In this document: positions 22,497-33,788 of the stretch, piece after piece
Layout of the letters: each line of letters starts with the position of its first letter
Position numbering within the stretch: the first letter of the stretch is position 1
NCBI RefSeq assembly: GCF_037975245.1
Contig: NC_092568.1
Location: 31,652,501 to 31,716,500 of the forward strand
DNA: 64,000 bases
From: Apostichopus japonicus
Taxonomy: Eukaryota; Echinodermata; Holothuroidea; Aspidochirotida; Stichopodidae
Direction of reading: 5' to 3'
Program-made: the position numbers and the translations under genes
The notes under the pieces: generated by a model
What the model saw: only the letters and a program-made list of their open reading frames with translations
What the model was told of the DNA's origin: nothing
Databases searched by the model: none

Positions 22497-22857
22497 TTTG
22501 TGTGTCAACCTGAAAAAAATAATTCATTTAATTGCAGCATTTTCAAATTTACTTTTCACAGAAGTCATAATGTATTTTAGATTAGATTGAGGTACAGTAG
22601 TTTAAAGGTAATCCATATTTCTTCTTTTCCTGTAGAAAATGGTAGCTCATTCAAACACTCACTGCAGAACATGATGATAAAATGATGATAGAAGTGGGGA
22701 AAGTTAACAATATACTTGGATATTACTGTTACTAAATAAAAAAAAAAACTAGAGAAATCAAACTTTCGGAGGTAGTTTCAGCATCATCCCTAAATAAATT
22801 TCCTTCCTACTTATACAAACACAAGTGTACACAAGTGATGGGATACTATTTTCTTAC

Positions 22858-22974
22858 CAGGTTTGATGGCAACTTCAATGTATATTATCATCAAGTAGAC
22901 TATGATGATTATCAGACTGATGAGTAAGGCGGCTAAACTGATGACCAATGTCCATTCACCAGCACATTTCATTC
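22858..22974 (-). CDS. Candidate upstream exon with hydrophobic peptide (uORF or alternative N-terminus)
   Basis: A 117-base minus-strand stretch between TGCAAG and the strong donor CTG/GTAAGAA. It opens MKCAGEWTLVISLAALLISL and continues with a run of Ile/Val/Leu, a convincing single transmembrane or signal-anchor helix. If spliced to the exon starting at 22509, the frame ends after two codons (G, TGA) before the MRRK start, so it would be a 39-residue upstream ORF. Exon length divisible by three and phase 1 at both ends also allow it to be coding in another transcript. No cDNA evidence is available. Confidence 0.35.
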
Positions 22975-23760
22975 CTTGCATTGCAGAGAAAAAGAAGAAG
23001 AAATGGAAAACTCAAACAAAATCTAGTCAAACTGTACTACTATTAGGTCCAATTCATGTTAATACTAATATTATCTGAATAGAAACATCATTGCTAAATT
23101 AAGCTTGCCATGCAGTATTGTTCTATGCAAATACACATCCATTGAATTTTAGTCATTACAAATTTACCATTTGTCTATAAAGGGAACAAGCAATCTGAAG
23201 GGTAAAATCATTTTACATGGCAACCCCAGCACTTTCCATTTTGGCTGTATATTAAGTGTCAATACTCAATGTGTGATAGTGTTCTCACTGTATAGGACTT
23301 TAATATGCTAACTACAGGTGCTTGTTACTATCCATCTGACCAAAGACCTACGTACTGCTGGGTACAAATCTGTATTTCAGAAAATTAAAGGTATTTTACC
23401 TAGAGCTGTCTAAAATATAACTGACAATACATCTTTATTCCTATGAATACATGAACACTGTTATATGAACACTGTCAGTACAGTAGAAATGTATTCTTGA
23501 ACCAGCGGTTAAGAGTGGTATTAACCAGCAAAATCAGTGAACTGTGTTAGTTTGAACACACACATACCAAAGGCACACATCACACAGAAAGTTCATGCAG
23601 CAGATGGGAAAACATTCCTAGTTTAGACCTATGTACTGTAGTGTAGCCATGCAATTATTACATAATGAAAAGGTGAATATAGCTTAAACATTTAAAATAC
23701 AATAGTTAAGTGTTCCAATTTCCAATGAAACATCAACACTGTCAAGATTGACTATCTAAT

Positions 23761-25650
23761 AGGGGACATATATCTACAATAATGTACCATAGCAACACAA
23801 CACACAGATAGGTGAAGCAGCAAAAGGGAAAACTGTGCTAGTTTAGACTTACTGTACTGTATCCCAGGTAATTATTTGCTAATGAAACAGATTAATTGAC
23901 TTACCATTAAACATAAAATAGTTAAGCATTCCTGTAAACATTCCACAAAGTGAAAGATTGACTATCTAATAGGGGACATATATCTACAATAATGTACCAT
24001 AGCAACACAACACACAGAGAGGTGAAACAGCAAAAGGGAAAACTGTGCTAGTTTAGACTTACTGTACTGTATCCCAGGTAATTATTTGCTAATGAAACAG
24101 ATTAATTGACTTACCATTAAACATAAAATAGTTAAGCATTCCTGTAAACATTCCACAAAGTGAAAGATTGACTATCTAATAGGGGACATATATCTACAAT
24201 AATGTACCATAGCAACACAACACACAGAGAGGTGAAACAGCAAAAGGGAAAACTGTGCTAGTTTAGACTTACTGTACTGTATCCCAGGTAATTATTTGCT
24301 AATGAAACAGATTAATTGACTTACCATTAAACATAAAATAGTTAAGCATTCCTGTAAACATTCCACAAAGTGAAAGATTGACTATCTAATAGGGGACATA
24401 TATCTACAATAATGTACCATAGCAACACAACACACAGAGAGGTGAAACAGCAAAAGGGAAAACTGTGCTAGTTTAGACTTACTGTACTGTATCCCAGGTA
24501 ATTATTTGCTAATGAAACAGATTAATTGACTTACCATTAAACATAAAATAGTTAAGCATTCCTGTAAACATTCCACAAAGTGAAAGATTGACTATCTAAT
24601 AGGGGACATATATCTACAATAATGTACCATAGCAACACAACACACACAGAGGTGAAACAGCAAAAGGGAAAAACTGTGCTAGTTTAGACCTACTGTACTG
24701 TATCCCATGTAATTATTTGATATTGAAACAGATTAATTGACTAACCATTTAACATAAAATAGTTAAGCATTCCTGTAAACATTCCACAAAGTGAAAGATT
24801 GACTATCTAATAGGGGACATATATCTACAATAATGTACCATAGCAACACAACACACAGAGAGGTGAAACAGCAAAAGGGAAAACTGTGCTAGTTTAGACT
24901 TACTGTACTGTATCCCAGGTAATTATTTGCTAATGAAACAGATTAATTGACTTACCATTAAACATAAAATAGTTAAGCATTCCTGTAAACATTCCACAAA
25001 GTGAAAGATTGACTATCTAATAGGGGACATATATCTACAATAATGTACCATAGCAACACAACACACAGAGAGGTGAAACAGCAAAAGGGAAAACTGTGCT
25101 AGTTTAGACTTACTGTACTGTATCCCAGGTAATTATTTGCTAATGAAACAGATTAATTGACTTACCATTAAACATAAAATAGTTAAGCATTCCTGTAAAC
25201 ATTCCACAAAGTGAAAGATTGACTATCTAATAGGGGACATATATCTACAATAATGTACCATAGCAACACAACACACACAGAGGTGAAACAGCAAAAGGGA
25301 AAAACTGTGCTAGTTTAGACCTACTGTACTGTATCCCATGTAATTATTTGATATTGAAACAGATTAATTGACTAACCATTTAACATAAAATAGTTAAGCA
25401 TTCCTGTAAACATTCCACAAAGTGAAAGATTGACTATCTAATAGGGGACATATAATGTACCATAGCAACACAACACACAGAGAGGTGAAACAGCAAAAGG
25501 GAAAACTGTGCTAGTTTAGACCTACTGTACTGTATCCCATGTTATTATTTGCTAATGAAACAGATGAATATTACTTACCATTTAGCGTAAATAAGTTACA
25601 CATTCCTATGAAACGTCAACACAGTAAAAGATTGACTATCTGATAGGGGA
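23761..25650. repeat. ~210-bp tandem array (nine units) with higher-order AAB structure
   Basis: The marker AGGGGACATATA starts units at 23761, 23971, 24181, 24391, 24601, 24812, 25022, 25232 and 25443. The spacing is 210 or 211 bp and most units are over 95% alike. Units at 24601 and 25232 share the same variants (ACACACACAGAGG, CCCATGTAATTATTTGATATT). The last units therefore follow an A-A-B pattern with a 631-bp period. Diverged older copies flank the block to about 23540 and 26450. It lies in the presumed 5' intron region of the SET/recombinase gene. Confidence 0.92.
23905..23931 (-). other. Potential 27-nt microexon, repeated in every array unit
   Basis: The minus strand reads TTTACAG, then 27 bases beginning GAATGCTTAAC and ending TTTAATG, then GTAAGTCAATT. 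This is a complete acceptor, a short exon and a near-consensus donor. The same cassette recurs in the eight following units; in the units at about 24740 and 25370 the donor is GTTAGT. It is 27 bases long and phase-compatible with the exon at 22974. Use as an exon is only an inference. Confidence 0.3.
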
Positions 25651-26866
25651 CATATATCTACAATACAGCATCACAGGCACTGAACACACAGGAAGCAGTT
25701 CTAGTTTACATCTACTGTAGAAATGCAATTATTTGATAATTTAACAGATGAATATGAATTGCCATTTAGTGTAAAATATCATCACAGGCACACACAGAAG
25801 TGAACCAGCAGTTGGGAAAACTGTGCTAGCCTTTTAAACCTACTGTATTAATGCCATGCAATTATTTAATAATGAGACAGTTGAATATAACTTAAACATT
25901 TAACATAAAATAGTTGGTCATTCCTATGAATATCAACATAGTAAAGATTGACTATCTAATAGGGGTTGTATCTTCCAAACATTATCGTAGGAAAACAGCA
26001 AACAGAGGTGAACCATCAGGAGGGAAAATTGTGCTTGTTTAGACCTACTGTACTATAGCCCATGTAATTATTTAATGAGACAGGTGAAAATGACTTAACA
26101 ATTACCATAAACTAGGACATATATCTCCAATACTATAGCAACACAGTACACAGAGAGGTGAACCAACAGAAAGGAAAATTGTGCAAGTTTAGACTTATAC
26201 AAGTTACTGTACTGTATCCTTTGTAATTATGTGATATAGAGAGCAGATAAATACAACTTAATTACCATTTGGCATTGAATAGTTAAGCATTCCTCTACAC
26301 ATTCCACCAATTAAAAGATTGATTATCTAATAGGGGAGATACACATCCATTAATGTACCATAGGAACACAGAACATAGAGAGGTGAACCCACAGAAGGGT
26401 TCAGTGCTAGGCTGGTTTAGACCTACTGTACTGTAGCCATGTAATTATTTGATAAAGAAACGAGTGAAACAAACTACACTATGAATTCAACTTGCTGAAA
26501 AATACTAGGCCTGCACCTAGCTTCTTCAGTCTTATCTTTTCTAATCGCATTTAGAAAGTCCTACTTGATATATTTGAAATTCGAGGCCTAAAGCCTCGGC
26601 CAAAAATAGTCAATCAATGATAGCCTCAATTAGACTAGAGTTAGACTATGCCTAACAGTGATACTGATAGAGGCCGGCCACGGAAGTAGTAATAGTACTA
26701 ATAGTAATACTATTACTAGGCCTAGCCTTCAATGAAACTTAAAATACTAAGTTCTTACAATTAGAGTTAGGTAGCACTGTTATTTTCGGCTGACAGTGCT
26801 GCACATCGGAATCATATCAAACCGAGACACTCCAAAAAAAAAAAAGACATTCTGTTCATTACTCAC

Positions 26867-27120
26867 CGAATAACTGATGAGGCAAGCGTCTATAGACTCG
26901 TTGTAACTTGTGTAGTGCAGTGCACGGAACGGGTACGTAACTTGTAACATACAATCTTTGCTTGTAACAAAAACGCGCGCAAACACGCAGCTTGCCTGGA
27001 CCAACATACTGTGGAAGTGTATGAGGGCGCTGTTGATACACAATGTACTATTGACAGACATAACATACACACTGGATACACTGCAACATACGCTGTACGG
27101 TTCAATCGTGGACCAGCATT
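26867..27120 (-). other. Candidate first (5' UTR) exon of the SET/recombinase gene
   Basis: A non-repetitive minus-strand stretch, relatively richer in CpG than its surroundings, ends in the donor TTATTCG/GTGAGTAATG at 26867-26866. It lies upstream of the 210-bp array. No TATA box is evident. Frames through it are short and unrelated to known domains, so it would be untranslated leader. The transcription start is not determinable by eye. Confidence 0.35.
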
Positions 27121-27639
27121 ACAGGCACGAAATAATTAAATAGCGCCACTATTAGGTCCAAAATATACTGTTCCCATTGTAATAACAATCGGGGACCGTC
27201 CGCGTTTCCCGAGGCGTCCGCGATTGACGGGTGTGTATTCACATTTTCGTCCGCGGTTGAGGGTAATTGCTAACGCACACACACGCACACATACACACAC
27301 TCTCCGCCTGCATGAATGCATAGGTTACGATTTCATCGAAACCAAAAAGGAGAAGCCAACTATAGAAGGGTTTATTTTAAAAAGAGCCCAACAGGCACTA
27401 TGAGTCCTTCCTTAGTGGAATGTTAAAGTGTTGTATGTCATTACGCAGTTTCATGGAATGGACTCGACACAATTATTAAAAGTACTCGGCCCGAAAAATT
27501 GGGGCCGAGAGAATGTGTCCCAAAATGCATTTGAGGTGGAAATAAAATATGGGTCCACCCGGCCCTAAAACGGGCCCGAAATTTTGATGTTCCCAAAGCT
27601 TTCAGACCTACATGTACCAGGTATTCCAAACTCTAAGCT

Positions 27640-28456
27640 GGTGTTTCAGCCTAGATATAGCTTCTGCTCATAGTTTAAGCGAAAGAGATCGTTACCCTTG
27701 TGAGTAAAGTTGATACCGAGATATCTAATAGGAGCATTAGTAATCAAAATATTGAATTCACTGACATGAGCTGGATTATTTGAAATGAAAGGACCAAGGG
27801 GAAGAAACTGGGATTTGCTGAGATTAATTTTGAGACCTGATGCTAGTCGAAAATTCTCTAAGGGTATTCAGCACCTTAACAGTGCTGTTGCGGGTACCGT
27901 CTAAGAAGAATGGGGTGTCGCCGGCATACTGCAGTACTTCAATCTCCCGGCCAAATATGTTTATTCCCTTGACTGTGTTGGCACAAATATTTTTTTTGGC
28001 TAAAATATCTGCACATAGAATAAAGAGGTACGGGCTAAGGGGACAACCTTGCCTTACTCCTCTCTGAATAGGGAAGAAACCTGTCGAATGACCATTATTT
28101 AGAACACAGGAAAACTACCAGTGTAGAGTGTTTTTGATCCATCGTCGAAAACTGTTCCCAAAGTTGAAATAAATAAGAGTGTGGTCAATAAAATCCCAAT
28201 CGATACAATCAAAAGCTTTTTCTAAATCAATAAAGAACAAAAGACCCGGAATGTTATTTGTGGTAGTGTGATCGATTAGGTCCAGCACAAAACGAATTTT
28301 TTCCCCAATAAACTTATTTTTGATAAAACCAGTCTGGTTATCCCCAAAAGTATTGTCGACGACCCGTTTTAACCGGATAGCTACTGCTTTTGCTCCAATC
28401 TTGTAGTCAGTGTTAAGGATACTAATTGGTCTATAGTTAGCTATAACGTTATGCAT
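27640..28456 (-). pseudogene. L1/Tx1-type LINE reverse transcriptase fragment
   Basis: The minus-strand frame at 28456-28115 begins near NYRPISILNTDYKIGAKAVA and contains GLLFFIDLEKAFDCIDWDFI (motif A). A second frame continues with GVRQGCPLSPYLFILCADIL, then IFGREIEVLQYAGDT and, further on, SGLKINLSKSQFLPLG and RYLGINFT. The order is that of L1/Tx1-clade reverse transcriptases. Two or more frameshifts and stops break it. The catalytic YADD box reads YAGD, so an essential aspartate is lost. It has no endonuclease part here: a dead, truncated copy. Confidence 0.85.
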
Positions 28457-28469
28457 GGTCCTTATACGG

Positions 28470-29490
28470 CTTAGGAATCAGAGTAATGAAGTAGTGGTCA
28501 TTTGAATTGGTCAAGCACTCTTTGGATCGGGAAGACGCATAATGGTACTCTTCTTCATTGTCATAAGAGTTCATATGAACCATTGGCTAGGTGGTCCAAG
28601 TCGTGCTGTTTTTGATTAGGGCCTTAAGGGTTTTTTCAGGTCCCGTTACACTAATTTAAGAAGTGATGATGTAGTGGTCATTTAAATTGGTCAAGCACTC
28701 TTTGGACCAGGCAAGACGCATTATAGTACTCTTCTACATTGTCATTAGAGTTCATATGACCCATTGATTATGTGGTCCTAGACGTGCTGGTTTTGATTAG
28801 GGCCTTATGGTGTTTTTCAGGTCCCGTTACATTAATTTACGAAGTGATCATTTAGTGGTCGTTAAGATTGGTCAAGCACTCTTTGGATCGGGTGAGACGC
28901 ATTATGGTACTCTTCTAAAATGTCCTTAGAGTTCATGTTACCCACTGTTTGGGTGGTCCAAGGCGTGCTGGTTTTGATTAGGGCTAATTTTTTTCACGTC
29001 CCGTTACATTCATTTAAGAAGTATTGATGTAGTGGTCATTTAAATTGGTCAAGCACTCTTTGGACCGGGCAAGACGCATTATGGTACTCTTCTACAATGT
29101 CTTAGAGTTGATATGATTCATTGGTTGCGTGGTCCAAGGCGTGCTGGTTTTGATTAGGGCCCAAATGCTTCTTATTCGTGGTCCCGTTACACCACTTTTA
29201 AAGTGATGATGTAGTGGTCATTTAAATTGGTCAAGCACTCTTTGGACCGGGCAAGACACATTATGGAACTCTTCTACAATGTCTTAGAGTTGATATGACC
29301 CATTGGTTTAGGTGGTCCAGGCGTGCTGGTCTTGATTAGGGCCTAAAGGGATTTTTACAGGGCCCGTTACATTAATTTAAGAAATGATGAAGTATTGTCA
29401 TTTGAATTGGTCAATAACTTTTTGGACCGGGCAAGATGCATTATGGTACTCTTCTACATTGTCATTAGAGTTCATATGACCCAAAGATAA
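28470..29490. repeat. Six-copy ~180-bp satellite
   Basis: GGTCAAGCACTCTTTGGA recurs at about 28509, 28689, 28870, 29047 and 29229, with a diverged copy at 29409. Each unit also has GACGCATTATGGTACTCTTC, GTGGTCCAAGGCGTGCTGGT and GTCCCGTTACATT. The period is 177-182 bp. The array separates the dead LINE from the 13-bp array. Confidence 0.9.
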
Positions 29491-29577
29491 ACCTCTCTTC
29501 CACGACCAATTGTTGAACATCTTGTAAGATAGCATTCGTCTTGTCATATAATGTATGGTGTTACGTCGATACGAGCT

Positions 29578-29889
29578 ATCAAAGGGCGCTATCAAAGGGC
29601 GCTATCAAAGGGCGCTATCAAAGGGCGCTATCAAAGGGCGCTATCAAAGGGCGCTATCAAAGGGCGCTATCAAAGGGCGCTATCAAAGGGCGCTATCAAA
29701 GGGCGCTATCAAAGGGCGCTATCAAAGGGCGCTATCAAAGGGCGCTATCAAAGGGCGCTATCAAAGGGCGCTATCAAAGGGCGCTATCAAAGGGCGCTAT
29801 CAAAGGGCGCTATCAAAGGGCGCTATCAAAGGGCGCTATCAAAGGGCGCTATCAAAGGGCGCTATCAAAGGGCGCTATCAAAGGGCGCT
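29578..29889 (+). repeat. Perfect array of twenty-four 13-bp units (ATCAAAGGGCGCT)
   Basis: 312 bases made of exactly 24 identical copies of ATCAAAGGGCGCT. Because 13 is not a multiple of 3 and the unit has no in-frame stop, all three plus-strand frames stay open and encode the same 13-residue repeat (GAIKGRYQRALSK). The array ends 287 bp before the start codon of the intact LINE ORF and may be part of that element's 5' UTR. Complete identity indicates very recent expansion or active homogenisation. Confidence 0.95.
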
Positions 29890-30176
29890 GCTCCGCGGCA
29901 GCCAGGACTTACGAGCTCTCGCAAATTTTCAAGTTTTTAACTACAATTGGACTCATCCAGTCTGCAGTCGTTATATATCTAGTAGCTTCCAAGGTGGTGA
30001 AGGATATTATCACTCCACTCAGAACTTTCGGAGGTAATTGCATCAAAACTGGTCTGTTTTATCTGTAAACTTTTTCATATCCTTTAGCCTAGCCGCCTGT
30101 TTGCATTACGTGTGTACACGTACATATCATCACGTACAGCGTACAATACGCGGGGAATCAATTATTGTTTGACACT

Positions 30177-32906
30177 ATGCCTGTACGGTATACAAGAGAG
30201 CAGCTACTGGCACTACGTAATCACAAAGCCACACACAATAGTTATCTGAAATCCGTTTACGAGAACTGTGATGTGCTATTATTGAAATCCATTCGGCGGA
30301 AACTACGAGGTGTACGCGGTGGTAGAAGGGAAAAGTTCCGAAAAATCCCGATTCCTTCAATAACATTACTCAATGCACAATCGCTCAACAATAAATACGA
30401 CGAACTTGTTGGAAATATCAAAGCGATCCAGAAAATACGCGATTCCTGTATCATTGCAGTGACCGAATCATGGCTACGAAGTTCGACCCCGGACACTTTG
30501 GTGAACATACCGGGTTATCATCTATGCAGGGCCGACCGTGACCCAGGTAAAAGCGGGAAAACCAGGGGTGGAGGACTTATAACGCGGATTAATAAAAAAT
30601 GGTGCAATAACGTCTCGATAAAACAGACGTTTTGCTCTGAACACTTGGAACTTTTAAGAATTATTTGCCGTCCCTTTTACCTACCTAGAGAAATCAGTGC
30701 AATAGACATTTTAGTTGTTTACATTCCACCAAGTGCAGAGAGTAAGGTTGCTTTGGACACCATTAGTGACGTAGTTAGGGTCTGTGAAGCACAACATCCC
30801 GATGGAATTATCATATCATTGGGAGATTTTAACCGGAGAATTTTGAAGGGCCTTTTTCCGCAAGTTACACTCCATACAAGAGGCAATCAGACTCTGGACC
30901 AATGTTTCACTTCAATTGAGAACTTGTATCGGTGTTCGGTGTTGCCACCTTTGGGAGGATCGGATCATTCTACTGTTCATCTCAAACCGGATTATATTAC
31001 AAAATTCAAAAGGGACAAGCCTGTCGTCAAATCCCGTCTCATGTTTAATGACCAGGAGTCATTAGACAAGTTACGTCATATGCTGGAAACGACAGTTTGG
31101 AACTGCTTAACTGACTGGAACGATTTTGATCACACCATGAATGTGATTACGGGATATCTTCAGTTTTGTATCGAAACAACTATGCCGGTGAAGTACTTCA
31201 AGACATACCCAAACAATCACCCATGGATGAACAACAAAGTTAAAAATCTACTGAAAGAAAAACATGGATTACTGGGAACCAATATTGATCTGCGGACAGT
31301 TAATGCTAAGATCAGAAGCGAAATTCGTTCTGCCAAACGGCAATATAAAGATAAAGTCATGTCCAAGGCATCAACAAATCCAAAGGAAATGTGGAATGGA
31401 CTGAAGCTCATGATGGGTTGTAATGACGTAGAAGCCGATCGCACAACTGTTGATGCTGGTGACCTAAACAAGTTTTTCTGTCGATTCGAACGACCAAAAC
31501 AACCTATCGACCTCCCAGAAGTGGACGGAACCCTGGAACCACCCTTCACGCTGGATGACGTCACTTCCGTTCTAAGATCGTGTAAGGCATCTCCATCATG
31601 TGGCCCGGACAATATTCCCGGATGGTTACTGAAATATTGCCACTCTGAACTCGCACAAGTTGTTTACATGTTATATGCTCATTGTTTTAAGACTGGTTAT
31701 ATACCTTGTGATTGGAAAAAGAGCAAGATCATACCATTACCGAAACTATCTCGCCCAACTGGAAATAAGGATTATAGACCTATTGCACTAACCAGTGTTT
31801 TAATGAAGTGTTTCGAGAAACTTCTTCGTAGCGAAATATTGAACTGTATTCCATCACTGGACAAATACCAATTCGCATACCGCAGTGGCAGATCGACGGA
31901 GGATGCCTGCCTGCTTCTGGACACTATTCTACGTCAACATGTGGACACTCCTAGTAATTATGCAAGGATTTGTTTTATGGACTTCAGTTCTGCATTTAAT
32001 ACCATTTGCTGTTCTAAATTACTGGACATTATGAAGGCGTATGTCAGTAACAATGTAATTATTCTTCTTTATAACTTCCTGTTTAATCGTACACAGTTTG
32101 TTCACTGTAACAGTGTCAACAGTGATACTCTCGTAATTAACACTGGTGTTCCACAGGGTTGTTGCTTGTCCCCATTACTTTTTGAAATTTATACTGATTC
32201 ATTAGTCTCTTGTTATGACAATGTTTATATCTTGAAGTATGCAGACGATACTGCCATAATTGGGATGTGCACCGATAAAAACCCACAATGTCTAACAAAT
32301 TATTTTGCAGCCATAGAGTATACTGTGAATTGGTGCAAGGATAATTATATGCTTATTAATGGTAAGAAAACCAAGGAAATGATTGTTGATTTTCGTGCAG
32401 TGCAAAGTCATGCCCCATTGTACATTGACAATAATGTGATTGAGGTTGTGTCAGATTTTAAATATCTTGGATTAACCTACAACAGCTCGCTTACTTGGAA
32501 TACCCACGTGAATAATTTGGCAGCAAAAGCTAAACAGAGATTATATTGTATTCGTAGGCTCGCCGGCTTTGGCTTAGATTTTGATAAGCAGCTTTGGCTT
32601 TTTCAGACAACGGTGCTGTCTTTCCTTGTGTACTGTGGCCCAGTTTGGTTATCATCCTGTTCTAAAGGACAATTAGACTACTTGAATAAATCCGTCAAGT
32701 TGTATTCTACCATCACGGATGATTTTATTGAACGTATCATATGTCTATGTGCTTCTTCTATAGTCGAGGATTCCGAACACCCTCTTTTTGATTTTTATAT
32801 GAAACCACGTAGATTTTACACGATCCCACGTATGCGAACAGAACGGTTTAGGCGATCATTTTTACCTAGAAGTATTAAAACTTTGAATTGTATGATACAT
32901 AGATAA
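30177..32906 (+). CDS. Intact LINE ORF2: endonuclease plus reverse transcriptase (CR1/L2-like)
   Basis: An uninterrupted 909-residue frame opening MPVRYTREQLLALRNHKATH. The N-terminal half is an APE-type endonuclease with LLNAQSLNNKYDE, AVTESWL, RGGGLITRI, SLGDFNRR and GGSDHSTV. The RT half has DYRPIALTSVLMKCFEKLL, FAYRSGRSTEDA, CFMDFSSAFNT (motif A), NTGVPQGCCLSPLLFEIYT (motif B) and LKYADDTAIIG (catalytic motif C). DFKYLGLTYN follows. Catalytic residues appear complete, so the copy could have been active recently. The architecture and simple-repeat tail fit the CR1/L2/Rex group; no ORF1 is seen upstream. The alternative upstream start at 30165 adds only four residues. Confidence 0.93.
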   Translation: MPVRYTREQLLALRNHKATHNSYLKSVYENCDVLLLKSIRRKLRGVRGGRREKFRKIPIPSITLLNAQSLNNKYDELVGNIKAIQKIRDSCIIAVTESWLRSSTPDTLVNIPGYHLCRADRDPGKSGKTRGGGLITRINKKWCNNVSIKQTFCSEHLELLRIICRPFYLPREISAIDILVVYIPPSAESKVALDTISDVVRVCEAQHPDGIIISLGDFNRRILKGLFPQVTLHTRGNQTLDQCFTSIENLYRCSVLPPLGGSDHSTVHLKPDYITKFKRDKPVVKSRLMFNDQESLDKLRHMLETTVWNCLTDWNDFDHTMNVITGYLQFCIETTMPVKYFKTYPNNHPWMNNKVKNLLKEKHGLLGTNIDLRTVNAKIRSEIRSAKRQYKDKVMSKASTNPKEMWNGLKLMMGCNDVEADRTTVDAGDLNKFFCRFERPKQPIDLPEVDGTLEPPFTLDDVTSVLRSCKASPSCGPDNIPGWLLKYCHSELAQVVYMLYAHCFKTGYIPCDWKKSKIIPLPKLSRPTGNKDYRPIALTSVLMKCFEKLLRSEILNCIPSLDKYQFAYRSGRSTEDACLLLDTILRQHVDTPSNYARICFMDFSSAFNTICCSKLLDIMKAYVSNNVIILLYNFLFNRTQFVHCNSVNSDTLVINTGVPQGCCLSPLLFEIYTDSLVSCYDNVYILKYADDTAIIGMCTDKNPQCLTNYFAAIEYTVNWCKDNYMLINGKKTKEMIVDFRAVQSHAPLYIDNNVIEVVSDFKYLGLTYNSSLTWNTHVNNLAAKAKQRLYCIRRLAGFGLDFDKQLWLFQTTVLSFLVYCGPVWLSSCSKGQLDYLNKSVKLYSTITDDFIERIICLCASSIVEDSEHPLFDFYMKPRRFYTIPRMRTERFRRSFLPRSIKTLNCMIHR

Positions 32907-32972
32907 CATTTTTTAACCTATTTTTGAGATGCTGTAGTCCATTTTATTATATTGTCATTTTATGATGAATAT

Positions 32973-33010
32973 CAATAAATTTTACTTTACTTTACTTTAC
33001 TTTACTTTAC
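32973..33010 (+). terminator. LINE 3' end: AATAAA and (TTTAC)n tail
   Basis: AATAAA is followed by six TTTAC repeats about 65 bases after the ORF2 stop. Short tandem-repeat tails replace poly(A) in CR1/L2-type LINEs, so this marks the element's 3' terminus. Confidence 0.85.
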
Positions 33011-33401
33011 CATTGTCGAATAAGTAACTGAGTAGGTAGCAGTTACTCATTCGCGAATGTCTAACGAGGAACGCGGAATAAGTATCTAACTTCACACCGG
33101 TTGGGTATCCAGCTCTGGAGAAGTCATCTTGTAATATCAGATCGGGCTAAGTAAGTTAACCGTCTCAACTCTTAATGCACAACAGAAGGGTAGAACCGTG
33201 CGTGCAAATATGCAACTACTAAGAATTTTTTGGGGCCTGCGCGTTACATTCAACGTTAATGACGTAGACGGCACATTCGGCTTACTTCACTGAGTATAGT
33301 ATACTTTTTACAGTAGAATGCAAATACGCATGCGTGAAATAAAAACTTTTTCACACCGAGAACGTACAGCGGGAGATTTCCACATTTCCCGCGTACTGAA
33401 T

Positions 33402-33480
33402 AAAATATATTGACTCTGAACCCGGATTTCACCTCCATGCTCCCGGGTGGCGGGGAAACTTTCCGCCTCCACGTATCGTT
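33402..33480. repeat. Interspersed ~78-bp repeat, copy 1
   Basis: The segment from AATATATTGACTCTGAACCC through GGCGGGGAAACTTTCCGCCT recurs at 35164-35243 with about three differences. It contains GGCGGGGAAACTTTCCGCC, an imperfect inverted repeat. Its class is unknown. Confidence 0.7.
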
Positions 33481-33788
33481 TGAAATACATCTACCTTCGA
33501 CCTGCATGGTTGATCTTTCTCCAACTTTTAGAAATTCCCACCATCCAAACAACTACCGTCATGATAGTAACGATTGATAAACAGCAGAGTCAGACAGACA
33601 TGACTGATTAGTTCAGAAGAAAAATTTAACAGTATGCCGCCTTCTGACAGTCGACGATCTTGCATGTTTGGTTTCCCATTTACGTAAACAACCAGTCAAT
33701 TACAATGACCGCAAAACATTTGATAAATAATTGGAAGACAAAGTATTGAGCCAAACGATCTTTCTTTTAAAATATTCAGTGATTTTCA

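Noticed and set aside
29541-30068. Three overlapping 129-175-codon frames rich in GAIKGRYQRALSK repeats
   Set aside because: They come from the 13-bp array, which is open in every frame. There is no start context, domain or splice support, so they are not genes.
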